A stretch of DNA of 64,000 nt from Pseudogymnoascus destructans (GCF_001641265.1 NW_020167522.1:1612001-1676000); one strand, 5' to 3'; shown: positions 54,720 to 64,000, counted from the first letter of the stretch. Made by a program: numbers and translations. Notes: generated by a model not told the origin, from the letters alone.

Positions 54720-54850
54720 ATGATCATGATCGAACTGGAGTCTCCGCTGATTCTCATCCGCAAGCCCGCAAGTATCCAAGGAGCTTGAGTGGCGTAGGCC
54801 CAAAATCGGAAGTTGAGAAGCCGTGTCTTACCACTAGACCATCGGACCTT
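54720..54850 (-). ncRNA. tRNA-like Pol III sequence (degenerate; Glu-like 5' half)
   Basis: Read on the minus strand, the 5' half TCCGATGGTCTAGTGGTAAG then ACACGGCTTCTCA resembles fungal tRNA-Glu(CTC), including an A-box (TGGTCTAGTGG). About 85 bp further on comes a B-box-like GTTCGATCA, then a T-run about 30 bp later that could terminate Pol III. The acceptor and T stems do not pair, so it is not an intact tRNA. It may be a tRNA pseudogene or a tRNA-derived SINE remnant. Confidence 0.3.
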
Positions 54851-55268
54851 TGGAATTAAAGGGTAGCCGCTTGATCTGATACATATAGTTGCCCCGGGCG
54901 CTTATGGAAGTGGCTGGAGCCTTAGGAACCAGTCCTCCCCCTTCCTCATCCTCAGGCAAGCGGGAACCCAGCTCCACGGCTGTACGCTTGCCTAGGGGGG
55001 GCTGGCCCCTGAGCTTGGCCGGAGACGCTCGCCGCCGGTTGGCAAGACGAGCGTCTTTATACACCTTGGCCCTACTGTTCGTTCAATCAAGAGAGCCATA
55101 CAATACACGAACTATAACGTCTTCTTATAACAGTCCAACACACGAACTATAACGTCTTCTTATATCAGTCTAAACAAAGCTTTTGATTTCCTAGTCCACC
55201 CCCTACTCTATGTGTTATTACGATACTACTCGTCTCAAGACGACAATTATAGAATCCCCTTTTGCGAT
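54851..55268. other. Spacer with a duplicated 30-bp motif
   Basis: ACACGAACTATAACGTCTTC followed by TTATA occurs twice (about 55098-55128 and 55139-55168), 41 bp apart. GC-rich sequence at 54950-55040 is followed by AT-rich sequence. No gene recognised. Confidence 0.45.
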
Positions 55269-57210
55269 CTAAGCCTCACCATCTAACTCCGCCCTCTCAT
55301 TCTCCTCAGCATGGAGCAACGCCCCAGCTTCCTTCAACAATGCAGCATTCTGCAACCTACCCGCCTTGTCCGCCAACCCAAGAGGTGTATTCCCCGCTGC
55401 ATTCCTCTCATGCACGCTCGCACCCCTCCGCAACAGCTCTTTCACAACCTCCACTTCACCACTGACAGCTGCAAGATGCAGCGCAGTATTCTCCGCATAA
55501 TCCCTCGCAAGCAACAATACATGCGACTCCGTATCCAGCATCGACTTGATCTTATCCAACTCGCCCGCCGCGATCGCGTATCCCAACTCCGTGAACCTGA
55601 CCTGCTCGGTCGACAGAGATGCACCAAGATCAAGCAATGGGAGATGCGCGAACTGGTGCTTAGATGGGAGCGCCGTCATCTCCCCACGCAGAGGGATGGA
55701 CATTTGGCGCACGATCTCTGCGTATGAAAGCCCCGGCAGAGCGAGGAGGAAGAAGAGCTTCGTTAGCGCAGCTTCGGTGGTTAAGTCGTGCCCGAAAACG
55801 ACGCCGGCGTTACCTAGGATGGTGGCGGGTTCGTATAGGGGTGACACGGTACCGGAGCGACACTGCGAGACGCTTACGATAACAATACCACGCCCTATAG
55901 CAGCCTTGATGACGTCGATGAACGCACCGTCCGGCCCCGAGGGTGCATTGCCGGCACCGAAGGTCTCGAGGATCAGGCCATGCAGGCCTGGGACTTTGAG
56001 AACGGAGTCGAGCAGCGCGGGGGTGATGCCGGGGAAGATGCGCAGGCACGCGACGTGGGCGGTGTCGAGGGCGAACTGGACGTTGAAGCGCTCTACGGCT
56101 GTAGCACGGTGAATGAGCGACCAGTTCACGTCGATTCCAATACCGGTGACGCGGGCGAGGGCGTCGCAGTTCGGCGAGCCAAAGGCATCAAAGGCGGTAG
56201 CGGAGATTTTGGTGGTGCGGTTACCGCGATAGAGGGTGCGGTGGAAGAAGAGGCAGACTTCGGGGATGAGGAAGGTACCTGCTATGATGAGGGCGCCGAG
56301 GAGATTGTCAACGGCGTCGGACTGGAGGGCGAAGATTGAGGCTTGGGAGCCAGTTAGGATGACGGGTTTTCCGAGCGCGGAGATCATGAAGGAGAGTGCC
56401 GAGGCGGTGTAGGCGAGACTGTCGGTGCCGTGGAGGATTACGAAGCCGTCGTAGAGGGCGTAGTTGGTTTGGATGCAGGAGGCTATTTGGGACCAGCCGG
56501 CGGAGGAGATGGAGGAGGAATCGAGGAGAACGGGGAATTCGTAGAGGGCGTAGCGGACGTGGCGGGAGTACTTTGAGATTGGTGTTCGTAGGGATGGGCG
56601 GTACTCGGTGGTTTTGTCATTAATATTTACTGGTAGTGGTTCTGGGGTTGTCAGATGGCTACTTTAGGGAGACCGCAAATTATGAGAAACGATGCAAAAT
56701 CACTGGGGACTGAATTAAATCATGGGGAAAGTGGGAGGTAAACTCGTTGTTAAAACGACATTCTAGACGCCTCATTACTCTTGCAGTGGCAAGAGATGTG
56801 AGCGCCTTGTGGCCTTAGCCATTGGTTGCATCTTGCACTGCAAGCAACAGTCCAACTCTGTGTGCGACCACTCCATCCCTATTACGCCCTTTTTTTATTT
56901 CTCTTGGCTCGCATTCGCTAAATATAATTAAACTGAATGGAAAGTTAAGCGTACCGCATATGCTCCCATCATTAAAGCTTGGCCTCGGCCTCATCGCCTC
57001 ATCCATAAACCCCGTTGCAGGAACTAAACCCTGCGGGCTCTCCTTCATACATATTGTGCCTCCCGTCATAATAATCAGCACCCTGCTCTCCGGGTGCTGC
57101 ATAGCCGCGATATTGCTGTTTAGATTTTGTTGGGGTTGATCTGGTGCCACGCTTGGAGACGACATTTTGGCAGTGAAGAGGCGACGGGAAGAGTCAATGC
57201 TGTGAGACAT
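55269..57210 (-). CDS. Cytosolic-type L-asparaginase with C-terminal ankyrin repeats, about 542 aa
   Basis: Hydrolyses L-asparagine to aspartate and ammonia. Exon 1 (57210-56955) encodes RVLIIMTGGTICMKESPQGL with the first catalytic Thr (TGGTI) and FMDEAMRPRPSFNDGSIC. A long intron (56954-56642, 313 bp) joins in phase to EPLPVNINDKTTEYRPSLRT. Exon 2 carries DGFVILHGTDSLAYTASALS, holding the second catalytic motif (HGTDS), then KPVILTGSQASIFALQSDAV, and LILETFGAGNAPSGPDGAFI. Two ankyrin repeats close the protein (ENTALHLAAVSGEVEVVKEL, GNTPLGLADKAGRLQNAALL). This asparaginase-ankyrin architecture is known in animal 60-kDa lysophospholipase/asparaginase and fungal proteins. The intron is six times longer than others in the window; a missed exon is unlikely because the frame joins exactly. 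Confidence 0.9.
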
Positions 57211-58097
57211 TAAATAGATTCCATCAGCATCCCTTTAATATCGGTAACAGGTCCTGTATCGGACAGATTCCGGCCTCCCGTCGTTGAAACCTGCGATGAC
57301 CTTACCCATCCTGCCCCGCCTTACCCCGCCACCCGCGAAATTTAACGGTCACCAGGTGCCCCACAACAGATGACTGAGGGATATTTACGTAAATCGTTCT
57401 AGAACCTTTCTTTGCGAATTACAGTACAAAGATCTACAAGAAGAAATATGCGGGATATAGCAATAATGATAAATAGAAACATCGTATTGGCATGGTCTTT
57501 TCATGGGTGGATAGTGTGATATTCTTGTGGATAGGTTCTGTATGACGTCATTTGTGCTAATAAACATCCCAAAAAATATAAATTAAAAGACTAAGACCAT
57601 ACGACTATCTGAATACTGATTTCAGTCCTATTCGTGCTGCCTAGGAGGCTGAGAAGGACCTATGAGAAGTCGAGAATCGGTCTCTTTAGTCAAAGCCAAT
57701 AAACTCTGGTTTCTGAGTGACAGGCTCATTAAAATGCCGTAATATGATAATCAGGGTTGGAGTGACTGAGACACATTACTCTATTTATAGTTGCTATAGA
57801 CACTCGCATCAACGATGGATCCGGCATTTATTCCTGGATTCTTAGTAACTGTTATGCGTGGTGGCCCCTTTGGGATATTTCGGGCAGCACGAGTGCCGTT
57901 GACAGACGTTCCATTTTAAAAATAAACACAGGCAGTATGAATCAAAATTTAAATGATAAGAGACTGTCCATTTGACATAGCTACATAATTTTCCAGTTGT
58001 ACGAAGGTTAATCCCTATGCGTTGAGACCTAGGAATGCAATCGGCACCGTTGAAGATTTGCCGCCTTGCCTGCCCTCGATTTTCACACCGGCAAGCT
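57211..58097. other. AT-rich intergenic region
   Basis: Upstream of the asparaginase and downstream of THI4. I recognise no gene or repeat here. Confidence 0.45.
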
Positions 58098-59137
58098 CTA
58101 AGCAGAGCACTCCGCCTTCCTCTGGTCGAAGACCTTCAAAGCAGCCTCAGCTGCCGCCACCCCACTGTAAACCATTGCTCCGAATGTAGGTCCCATGCGG
58201 TTCGATCCGTCAATTTCGGACAGCTCCATGCCTCCGACAATCAGTCCTGGAACGATCTCCCGGGTGCCCTTGACAATGGCATCCTCGGCGGTGTTCATGT
58301 CCAGACCACGCATGCCATTGAGCTTCTCGAGCTGTCCCATGGACACAAGGCGCTTGACGCAGAAAGCTCCGAATGGTCCGTCATGGCCAGTGGTGGAGAT
58401 GATGATAGGAGCGTTGATGGTGTTGGGGTCCATGCAGGACTGGTCATCGTGGTGCATGGTAACGAGGGTCCAGTTGGTGACAACACCAGCGATCTGGACG
58501 GCGGAGGGGTCGACAGCATCGCCGGCATTGCGGGTGATGAGGTCCTCGACGCAGGTTGCGTTGAAGAGCTTGATGTTTGGGAATTGAAGAACCCTGGAGA
58601 GGAGGGTGGAGGTGAACAAAGCCTACAGAATAGATGTTAATAGAAGGCCATGCGAAACGTAGGATAGCGACTTACGGCGTGCTTAACAACGACAAAGTCT
58701 CCTTCGTCCTCAAACTCGACGCCGAGGTCGGTGAGGAAAGCATCAGCAGGCTTGCGCATAACCATGGCCGAGAAGAGCTGGCCTCCCAGCCAAGCTCCGC
58801 CACCAGGCGAGACTGAAGCCTCAATGATGGCAATCTTCAAGTCTGGGCGAGCCTTGCCGAGCATGTAAGCCGCGCTGAGACCGCAAGATCCCGCGCCGAC
58901 GATGACAATGTCGGACTCGGCGTAGGTATCCAAGTCCTTGAAGTAGCGGCGGGTCATGGCACGCGAGACCTGGGACTCACGGATTGGGGCGAACGCAAAG
59001 TCCGTCCCCCAATTGCCAGCCATTTCGTCAAGGGTCTTTGAGTTGGCAGAGCGCAGAGGAATGCTGTTAACATTCGGCTTCTGGAAGGTACTCACGGGAG
59101 ACACGAGCTCAGTAACCATTGCTGATGGTGGAGACAT
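58098..59137 (-). CDS. thi4: Thiamine thiazole synthase THI4
   Basis: Makes the thiazole moiety of thiamine from NAD+, glycine and a sulfur donated by its own cysteine, so each molecule works once. Exons 59137-58676 and 58622-58098 are joined over a 53-bp intron (KHA to ALFTSTLLS), giving about 328 residues. Motifs: the dinucleotide-binding SDIVIVGAGSCGLSAAYMLG, EASVSPGGGAWLGGQLFSAM, and HHDDQSCMDPNTINAP, where the Cys of SCMDP is the sulfur-donor cysteine of yeast Thi4. STTGHDGPFGAFCVKRL and GAMVYSGVAAAEAAL follow. All key residues are present. A TPP riboswitch lies in the 5' leader, so expression should fall when thiamine is abundant. Confidence 0.97.
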
Positions 59138-59400
59138 GATTGATCACGAGCTAATAGGGGATTAGCACCATCGTTGGAAGGGGGAGGAAGGCATGATCCT
59201 TTCGCTGGTATTATCCAGATCAAGTCCATTTAACCGTATAATCTCAGAACGAACTCCGCGGATCTCCAGGCACTACCATATCTCCTACAGCTGTAGGAGG
59301 TGGATGATAGCGTGTGGAGGCGCTAGAGAACGGACACCGGTTCATGCTCAGAGCTCTTCTCTGTTATGTGATACCTTGATAATCTCGGGATAACGCCATG
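59138..59400 (-). promoter_or_regulatory. THI4 5' leader with probable regulated intron
   Basis: Just upstream of the ATG the minus strand reads GTGCTAATCCCCTATTAG, a branch-site-like CTAAT followed by a TAG acceptor at about 59150. Candidate donors lie upstream, one at AAGGTATCA (59374). The riboswitch core sits between them, as in fungal THI4 genes where TPP controls alternative splicing. The exact donor cannot be fixed by eye. Confidence 0.55.
59190..59290 (-). promoter_or_regulatory. TPP riboswitch (THI element) upstream of THI4
   Basis: On the minus strand the core reads CTGAGATTATACGG followed by TTGATCTGGATAATACCAGC and GAAAGGA. This matches the conserved THI box (CUGAGA ... CUGAUCUGG-UAAUACCAGCG-AGGGA), with the two TPP-contacting segments in the right order and spacing. 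A perfect hairpin CTCCTACAGCTGTAGGAG lies just upstream (about 59284-59301) and may extend or flank the aptamer. Outer stem pairing was not worked out exactly. Confidence 0.93.
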
Positions 59401-59991
59401 CTAGCAGATGGCATGACTTCCATCATGTTGATGGTAAGTACTTGGTTCTGAAGAAATATCCTAGACCTGTGAGTTAGCATTCATTAGAATGCTGGCAGCT
59501 TATCCGGAGTTACTTTGAGTATTTTGGAATGCTTGAAAGGCAAATATAATATCTGAGGCGATTATTGTAATGTTGATGAGAGGAAAGAAAGAAGAGGAGG
59601 GGGGTGGGCTTCGATGAAGAATAAGTAATAGAGGGGGGCGATAGCGGGGTAGATTATGACTGATGTAATGTATCATTATACTACTGTGCAGCTCGGAAAG
59701 GAGCGGATGAACCCCTCATCTCTTATACCTACCCCCACTACCCCTCCACAAGATGAACAAATAATATATAACATCCAATAAAACGAGGATAAATCCAACC
59801 ACAAAGGTCGTCGCCCTGTCAGCTTACTTCCTCCAATAGGCCAAAGAGGTTGATAGACGCTTAGTCACAGATTTGGAGACGCGTCAATTGACTCGAACAA
59901 GAAAATACCAGTTCAAGGGTATTTAAGATTAGAGTGGACGAGATTCATAATATAACGTAAGTCGTGGCGTAATGAACATAGTGGCGTAATA
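59401..59991. other. Intergenic region upstream of the THI4 leader
   Basis: Promoter side of THI4, then AT-rich sequence that leads into the right transposon nest. No gene recognised. Confidence 0.45.
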
Positions 59992-60191
59992 AAGCAATTT
60001 AGCAACTGTTACTGTCACACTTTTAGCGTGTAACAGTAACATATTTGGTAAGGCGTACCTAATGCCAAGGTGCCCACTCTAGCCCCACGTGCCCAAATAG
60101 GAAAGGCGACTGTCACACTGTGACAGAGCCATTTCTAGCCTAGTAAATTAGTAGTGTTGTATCGTATGTAGTGCCATAATCAACAATTTAA

Positions 60192-61073
60192 GGGCAAAAA
60201 CTCGATATACCCAGTAAACTGGTAAGAAAACTCCATCTACCCAGTCGGCCGCTAACCCTTTGGAAGGTTAACGAGCCAATGAGAGGCGTTCTCTCATTTG
60301 AGAGTAGGTGCTCTCATATGGCCTTTTTGAAGCAATTGAGCTGGCAATATACCAGCTCAATTGCATGGTAAGTCGGGGGTCAATTGAGACCCCCAAACCT
60401 CCTCCCCCTTCCCTTCCTCCCCTCCACCGAACCCCGCTGACACCTCCCAGGCTCCCTCCCTCCTCCGACCCCCTCGAAACACCCCTCGGAAGCTCTCGCG
60501 CAAGGCACAAACTCCCCCGCCTCCCCTGCCCCTGCCTCCTACAATGGCCTCGCTAGCCGAACTCGCTGCCCCTGTCGACAGTAGCGAGTTCCTCGACTTG
60601 GACGCTTGGTCCCGCGCCCTGGACGACTGGGCCGTCAAGGAGAAATTCTCCTGGCGGCTCCAGAGGAGGGACAAAGATGGGGCAACCGCCGTTTGTCCCG
60701 AGGAGGGCTGTGCCTGGCATGTCCGAGCCAGCCCCGACGATGAGCAATGGAATCCCCCGCAGCCGACCGCGAAAAGAGAGGGTTCGGAGGGAGGATGCCC
60801 GGCGTCCTCGAAGACGCCGGGCTCGCCGGGATCACAGGGGACTTCTGCCGCTTGGGGCAGTCATTGCCGCTGTGCCGGACTTGGTCCGCACACGCTGCGG
60901 CACCTGCGGCGAGCCTGGGCATAATGCCAGGACTTGCCGCAGGCCTCATAATTGACCCGTTCTCATATGAGAACGGGGGGAGTTTCTAGATTGGGCTTGG
61001 GCGGGTCACGTGGGATGGAACTGGGTATATAGAATTTATTTATTGTTTTACTGGGTATATGGAGTTTTTGCCC
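60192..61073 (+). mobile_element. Internally deleted MULE (Mutator-like) element
   Basis: 882 bp bounded by inverted repeats GGGCAAAAACTCGATATACC... (left) and the inverse of GGGCAAAAACTCCATATACC (right), followed on each arm by CCCAGT repeats. A perfect 9-bp direct repeat ACAATTTAA flanks it (60183-60191 and 61074-61082); 9-bp duplications are typical of Mutator-like elements. A coding remnant inside has MULE-type N- and C-termini but no transposase core. Confidence 0.82.
60544..60955 (+). pseudogene. MULE transposase remnant: MuDR-type N-terminus joined to a zinc knuckle
   Basis: From the ATG: MASLAELAAPVDSSEFLDLD, then DDWAVKEKFSWRLQRRDKDG and CPEEGCAWHVRASPDD, the pattern of the MuDR N-terminal zinc domain (C-x4-C-x-W-x-V/I-x-A). 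At about 60740-60750 the useful frame changes to NGIPRSRPRKERVRREDARR (basic linker) and ends CGTCGEPGHNARTCRRPHN, a CCHC knuckle, at the stop 60953-60955. The whole DDE core is missing. High GC with C-ending codons contrasts with neighbouring AT-rich repeats, so it has not been heavily hit by RIP. Confidence 0.75.
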
Positions 61074-61275
61074 ACAATTTAAACGACATCCTATACATCA
61101 ATACTATATATTACTCTATGATAACTATGGAAGCCAACCCTCACAGCATCTAGCAAACGGCCTAGCTTGCTATGCAGATGGCAAGCCAGCTCTCTAAACC
61201 TATTAGAGAGTCTATTGAGAGCCCTAGCCCTAGCCTCAACTAGCTTAGCCTGCCCTAGGCCTTAGAGGATCCCCC

Positions 61276-62437
61276 TGTCATACTGACATTCATTGCACTC
61301 AGTTTGATATCAAACTCAAGAGCAAACTTAGAAATCTGTAAGGATGCCTCCGCCCTCAGTGACGGAAAGGATCGGAGTCGGGCAGGTTATGGTCACGTGG
61401 GGAGAGTTAGGGCAGGTTAGCCGAGTTGGACCCGTTCCGGGTACTTACGGGGATTGACCCAACGGGGTTCCTCATCATCTTTTTTGTATCCTTCGTAGTA
61501 GACCTATAGGATAGCATCCGTTTAGCCTCCAACTCACACTCTCATATGCTATTACTGTGAGCTGGGTGCCCTGTGTCCTTACAAAATCTCCTCCTCAAAC
61601 CTACAAGTCACTATACATATTTTGGCTTATCACTCCAACAACAAGAGCAATACTACTCAATGATTGCTACAACCCTTTATGATTCATTACACATCATCGC
61701 TCCTTAGTTAGTGGGCCGATATTACCACATAGCATATCTCTACAACCCTCTATGATTCATTACATGACATCACTCCTTAGTTACTGGGCTAATACTACCA
61801 CATGACATATATCTATCAACTAGAGGCCTAGGAACATGAACGATAGCTCCAAAAGCTTCTACAACCCTCTATGATTCATTACACGTCATCGCTGCTTAGT
61901 TACCCACAAGATTGGTTAAGTTATGACATAATTTGTCTATAGGGGTACTCTGACCTTGGACCTCCTTTCACTTCCTATAGGCTAGGAACCTAGGAGATGG
62001 TTCTATGGGATTCTCTTATGTCGACTACAGCTACCAAGCCTGGTTAGTCATGGAAAGTCTTGGAAAATGAGAGAACTACACTCCTTTAGCATAAATAGGA
62101 TTGCCCTTTCCTTAAGAAAGGGCAAGCAGACAATACAGTAAATTGACTATCACATACTTCCACGTCTTTTCCAAGCTTCCAAGCATTGATCTTGTTACTC
62201 CTTGTTTCTGAAAAGTCAGTGAAGTGCTAACCTCTAACTTATCCCTGAGTTCTCAGACTCAATATTTGTTACAACTTGTCTAAACCACTCCACTACATCA
62301 TACACTTGATTGCTGCATTGTGGAATAGTCTAAGCTACGACCCTTTGGCTCTTTTTCTAAGACAGTGTGTTGTCTTAGTAAAATCATCCCCTTCCTTGGG
62401 TGGCTAGATTCTCACATCTGGTGCACCCACCATTACA
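61276..62437 (+). mobile_element. Solo LTR, family LTR-1, copy F, containing a nested LTR
   Basis: TGTCATACTGACATTCATTG ... CACCCACCATTACA, flanked by CCCCC on both sides (61271-61275, 62438-62442). Its 1162 bp exceed the family length because a second LTR (61337-61583) is inserted in it. Confidence 0.88.
61337..61583. mobile_element. Solo LTR, family LTR-3, nested in LTR-1 copy F
   Basis: 247 bp beginning TGTAAGGATGCC and ending TGTGTCCTTACA (8-bp inverted tips TGTAAGGA/TCCTTACA), flanked by the 5-bp duplication AAATC (61332-61336 and 61584-61588). Excising it with one duplication restores the LTR-1 sequence AGAAATCTCCTCCTC. Confidence 0.88.
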
Positions 62438-62551
62438 CCCCCTAACTACTCGCCCATCCCATCTGTAGATTTCCCCCTCTCCCCTATAGGGCCTAGCCAG
62501 CCCGTAATCTAGGAGGATGACAATGACACCAATGGCGCTACTACAGAGGTA

Positions 62552-63102
62552 ATGTTCATAAGTTTTGTATGTGGATCCGGGCAGGGGCCCCTGTGTAGGC
62601 TGGCTTGGCAATTTAGGCTGAAGTACTGATTTATTCCCACGCGTTACACGTTAGGAACGAGAGGATTGAATTCTGTAAAATAAAGAGTAGAGTAGGTACC
62701 TAATTAACTATATAAAACTATACTATAAGCCTAGTACTCTGTGTGCATACCATTAGCAGCAATTACAGCTGCCATGCGTACAGGCATACTGTCAAGGAGA
62801 GCGTCCAGCTCTTCTTGCCCAACTTTCTCCCATGCTTCTGCAACTGCTACATGGAGCTGGTCATAGGACATATATTCCGAAACTCCTAATTGAGGGAGCG
62901 AAGGACTGCACACCGAAGCCGCTCATCGCGAGTAAGGTGAGGCATTGTAGTTGTTGAAGGAGTATATATTTCCTACATACAAATTATTATAGTAAAACAT
63001 TTTACACTTTTAAAAGATACTTGCAAGCATACACGTACCCATGCTCTTTCCCCTGTACAGTCCCCAATTTTTTCAGGATCCACATACAAAACTTATGAAC
63101 AT
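62552..63102 (-). mobile_element. mariner-derived MITE (deletion derivative), 551 bp
   Basis: Perfect or near-perfect inverted repeats ATGTTCATAAGTTTTGTATG... (left) and the inverse at 63074-63102, flanked by TA (62550-62551, 63103-63104). The interior keeps both ends of a Tc1/mariner transposase gene but not the middle. Confidence 0.87.
62731..62945 (-). pseudogene. Tc1/mariner transposase remnant: N-terminus fused to C-terminus
   Basis: Starts MPHLTRDERLRCAVLRSLN, the usual N-terminal HTH beginning, and within a few codons passes (in another frame) into YMSYDQLHVAVAEAWEKVGQ and DALLDSMPVRMAAVIAANG, the typical C-terminal end of fungal Tc1/mariner transposases. The DDE core is deleted. Confidence 0.78.
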
Positions 63103-63540
63103 TACCTCCGTAGTGCTGCCCCTAGCATCGCCTATAGCGGTCAAAACCGTATGACCGCTAAGGACATGCTCTTTGTTATGCAGCTCTACATTGAGCAGTA
63201 GGCTGTATACAGCCACTAGTCTAACCGAGCATTTTAGAAGCAGATTGCCAAGCGCCTTATAGTAGACTTAGGCTTCTAAGTGCCTTGCGATGAGGGCTTC
63301 TAAGTGCCTCATTAAGGGCAGCAGGTGGTAAATCTGCCATTCGTTAGCCCTGCTGGTCGTTAGGGTTGATGGACAGGCATAGTGGTGTTGGCAGGGTATA
63401 GGCACCTTCGACTAGATATTGCCATATATGGCAATTTCTTGGCCTAGAGAGCCTAGCACTAATTTGGGAATAGAGGGGTAGGGGACCTAGTTACTGTCAC
63501 ACGCTAAAAGTGCAATAGTAATTCAGTTGCTAAATTGCTG

Positions 63541-64000
63541 TAATGAACACAATTATCCTACACCACCTATTTAAAATACACAACACTTAATAATGGTACA
63601 CTAGAAAAGCTTAACTGCAGCTGAATCTAATACTTTAGTTGATTAAGCTGTACTAGGAGTTTAATCAGGGCTTAGTGTTAGTACTATAACACATTGCATT
63701 AACAGAGGCTTGTCACATTCTTAAGCCTGCTAACAACAGCAGAAACTTTCGTATAAACAAGAGAATGTACTTCTTAAGTGGATTAAACAGTTAACAATTA
63801 GTGGCTATTTACTAGGGCATCGGTTGTTAAAGGAAATAGCTAAGGAACTTCGTATGAAATGGACCTACAATTTAGACAATGTGTCGCTTAGCTCCCCTAA
63901 ACTCCCACCACAGTATGCACTAGGTCGAGACTAGATTATACAATTTATTCTACAACATCCACATCTTACAGTTGCTATTAGGTGTCGTATTAAGTCTGTA
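63541..64000 (+). pseudogene. pogo-type transposase relic, N-terminal part, runs off the window
   Basis: From about 63745 the plus strand reads QENVLLKWIKQLTISGYLLG, HRLLKEIAKELRMKW and, after a TAG, IIQFILQHPHLTVAIRCRIK, matching the CENP-B-type HTH order of pogo transposases. Stops and AT-richness show decay. The left end of the element was not found. Confidence 0.6.

Larger units (their letters stand above)
61127..63280 (+). pseudogene. Decayed gene of the outer element, split by an LTR and a MITE
   Basis: Begins MEANPHSI*QTA*LAMQMASQ and LSKPIRESIESPSPSLN up to ALEDPP, resumes after the LTR with NYSPIPSVDFPLSPIGPSQP and EDDNDTNGATTE, and after the MITE with IAYSGQNRMTAKDMLFVMQL then YIEQ*AVYSH*SNRAF*KQI. 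All stops listed are TAG and read naturally as CAG, i.e. C-to-T changes. The exact junctions agree with the target duplications. I do not recognise the family; the last block resembles an N-terminal DNA-binding or protein-interaction region. Confidence 0.55.
59992..63540. mobile_element. Outer TIR element hosting several nested insertions
   Basis: Inverted repeats of about 48 bp (AAGCAATTTAGCAACTG... at 59992; inverse CAGTTGCTAAATTGCTG ending 63540), both containing TACTGTCACAC/TTTTAGCGTG, and TA on either side (59990-59991, 63541-63542). The interior holds a decayed gene at 61127-63280, which is itself broken by an LTR and a MITE, plus a MULE relic. Without these insertions the element would be only about 0.9 kb. 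The superfamily is unproven; a TA duplication favours Tc1-mariner/pogo. Confidence 0.65.

Noticed and set aside
54720..54850. Intact intron-containing tRNA-Glu gene
   Set aside because: The acceptor, anticodon and T stems cannot be paired with any intron position tried.

Overview
This 64 kb window comes from a filamentous ascomycete (Pezizomycotina). The protein-coding genes have short introns (about 49-62 bp, with GT..AG ends and CTAAC/CTAAT-like branch sites), lie close together on both strands, and encode typical fungal proteins, including two Zn2Cys6 regulators, a TRK K+ transporter, an UNC-93-like transporter and a thiamine-thiazole synthase with a TPP riboswitch. The species cannot be named from the sequence alone.

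Layout. (1) 1-18.5 kb is a gene-dense core arm: TRK K+ transporter (minus, runs off the left edge), TFIIH helicase XPB/Ssl2 (minus), a divergently transcribed CHY zinc-finger protein, proteasome subunit alpha4 (minus), a mitochondrial D-2-hydroxyacid/D-lactate dehydrogenase, an NADH pyrophosphatase of the NUDT12/Npy1 type (minus, one frameshift), a PQ-loop transporter, a Zn2Cys6 regulator and an UNC-93-like MFS protein. (2) 18.5-27 kb is AT-rich and holds three TIR transposons: pogo-1, a Tc1-type DD34E element, and a pogo element (pogo-5) broken by two solo LTRs. (3) 27-30.7 kb is an island of two genes, an acyltransferase-3 membrane protein and a TPR/SET-domain protein. (4) 31.4-44.4 kb is nested repeats: pogo-2, a hAT relic broken by pogo-4, a truncated pogo-3, a LINE fragment broken by an LTR, five copies of one 0.9 kb solo-LTR family counting the copy in pogo-5 (a sixth lies near 61 kb), and a decayed DUF3435 tyrosine-recombinase-like gene. 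(5) 44.4-49.2 kb is gene-poor and rich in minisatellites. (6) 49.2-59.4 kb is again genic: a second Zn2Cys6 regulator, a WDR83/Morg1-like WD40 protein (one frameshift), an ankyrin-fused L-asparaginase and THI4 with its riboswitch. (7) 60-64 kb is a second nest: an outer TIR element containing an internally deleted MULE, an LTR inside which another LTR sits, a mariner-derived MITE, and a pogo relic at the right edge.

The host genes do not form a metabolic cluster; they are mostly housekeeping functions (transcription/repair, proteolysis, redox, transport, thiamine synthesis) separated by transposon islands. The most informative material is the insertion history. Target-site duplications can be read for nearly every element, so the order of insertion can be reconstructed, and many relic stop codons are CAA/CAG to TAA/TAG changes as expected from repeat-induced point mutation (RIP). 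Exon structures were worked out by hand from splice consensus and reading-frame continuity; family assignments rest on recognised motifs and no database search was run.
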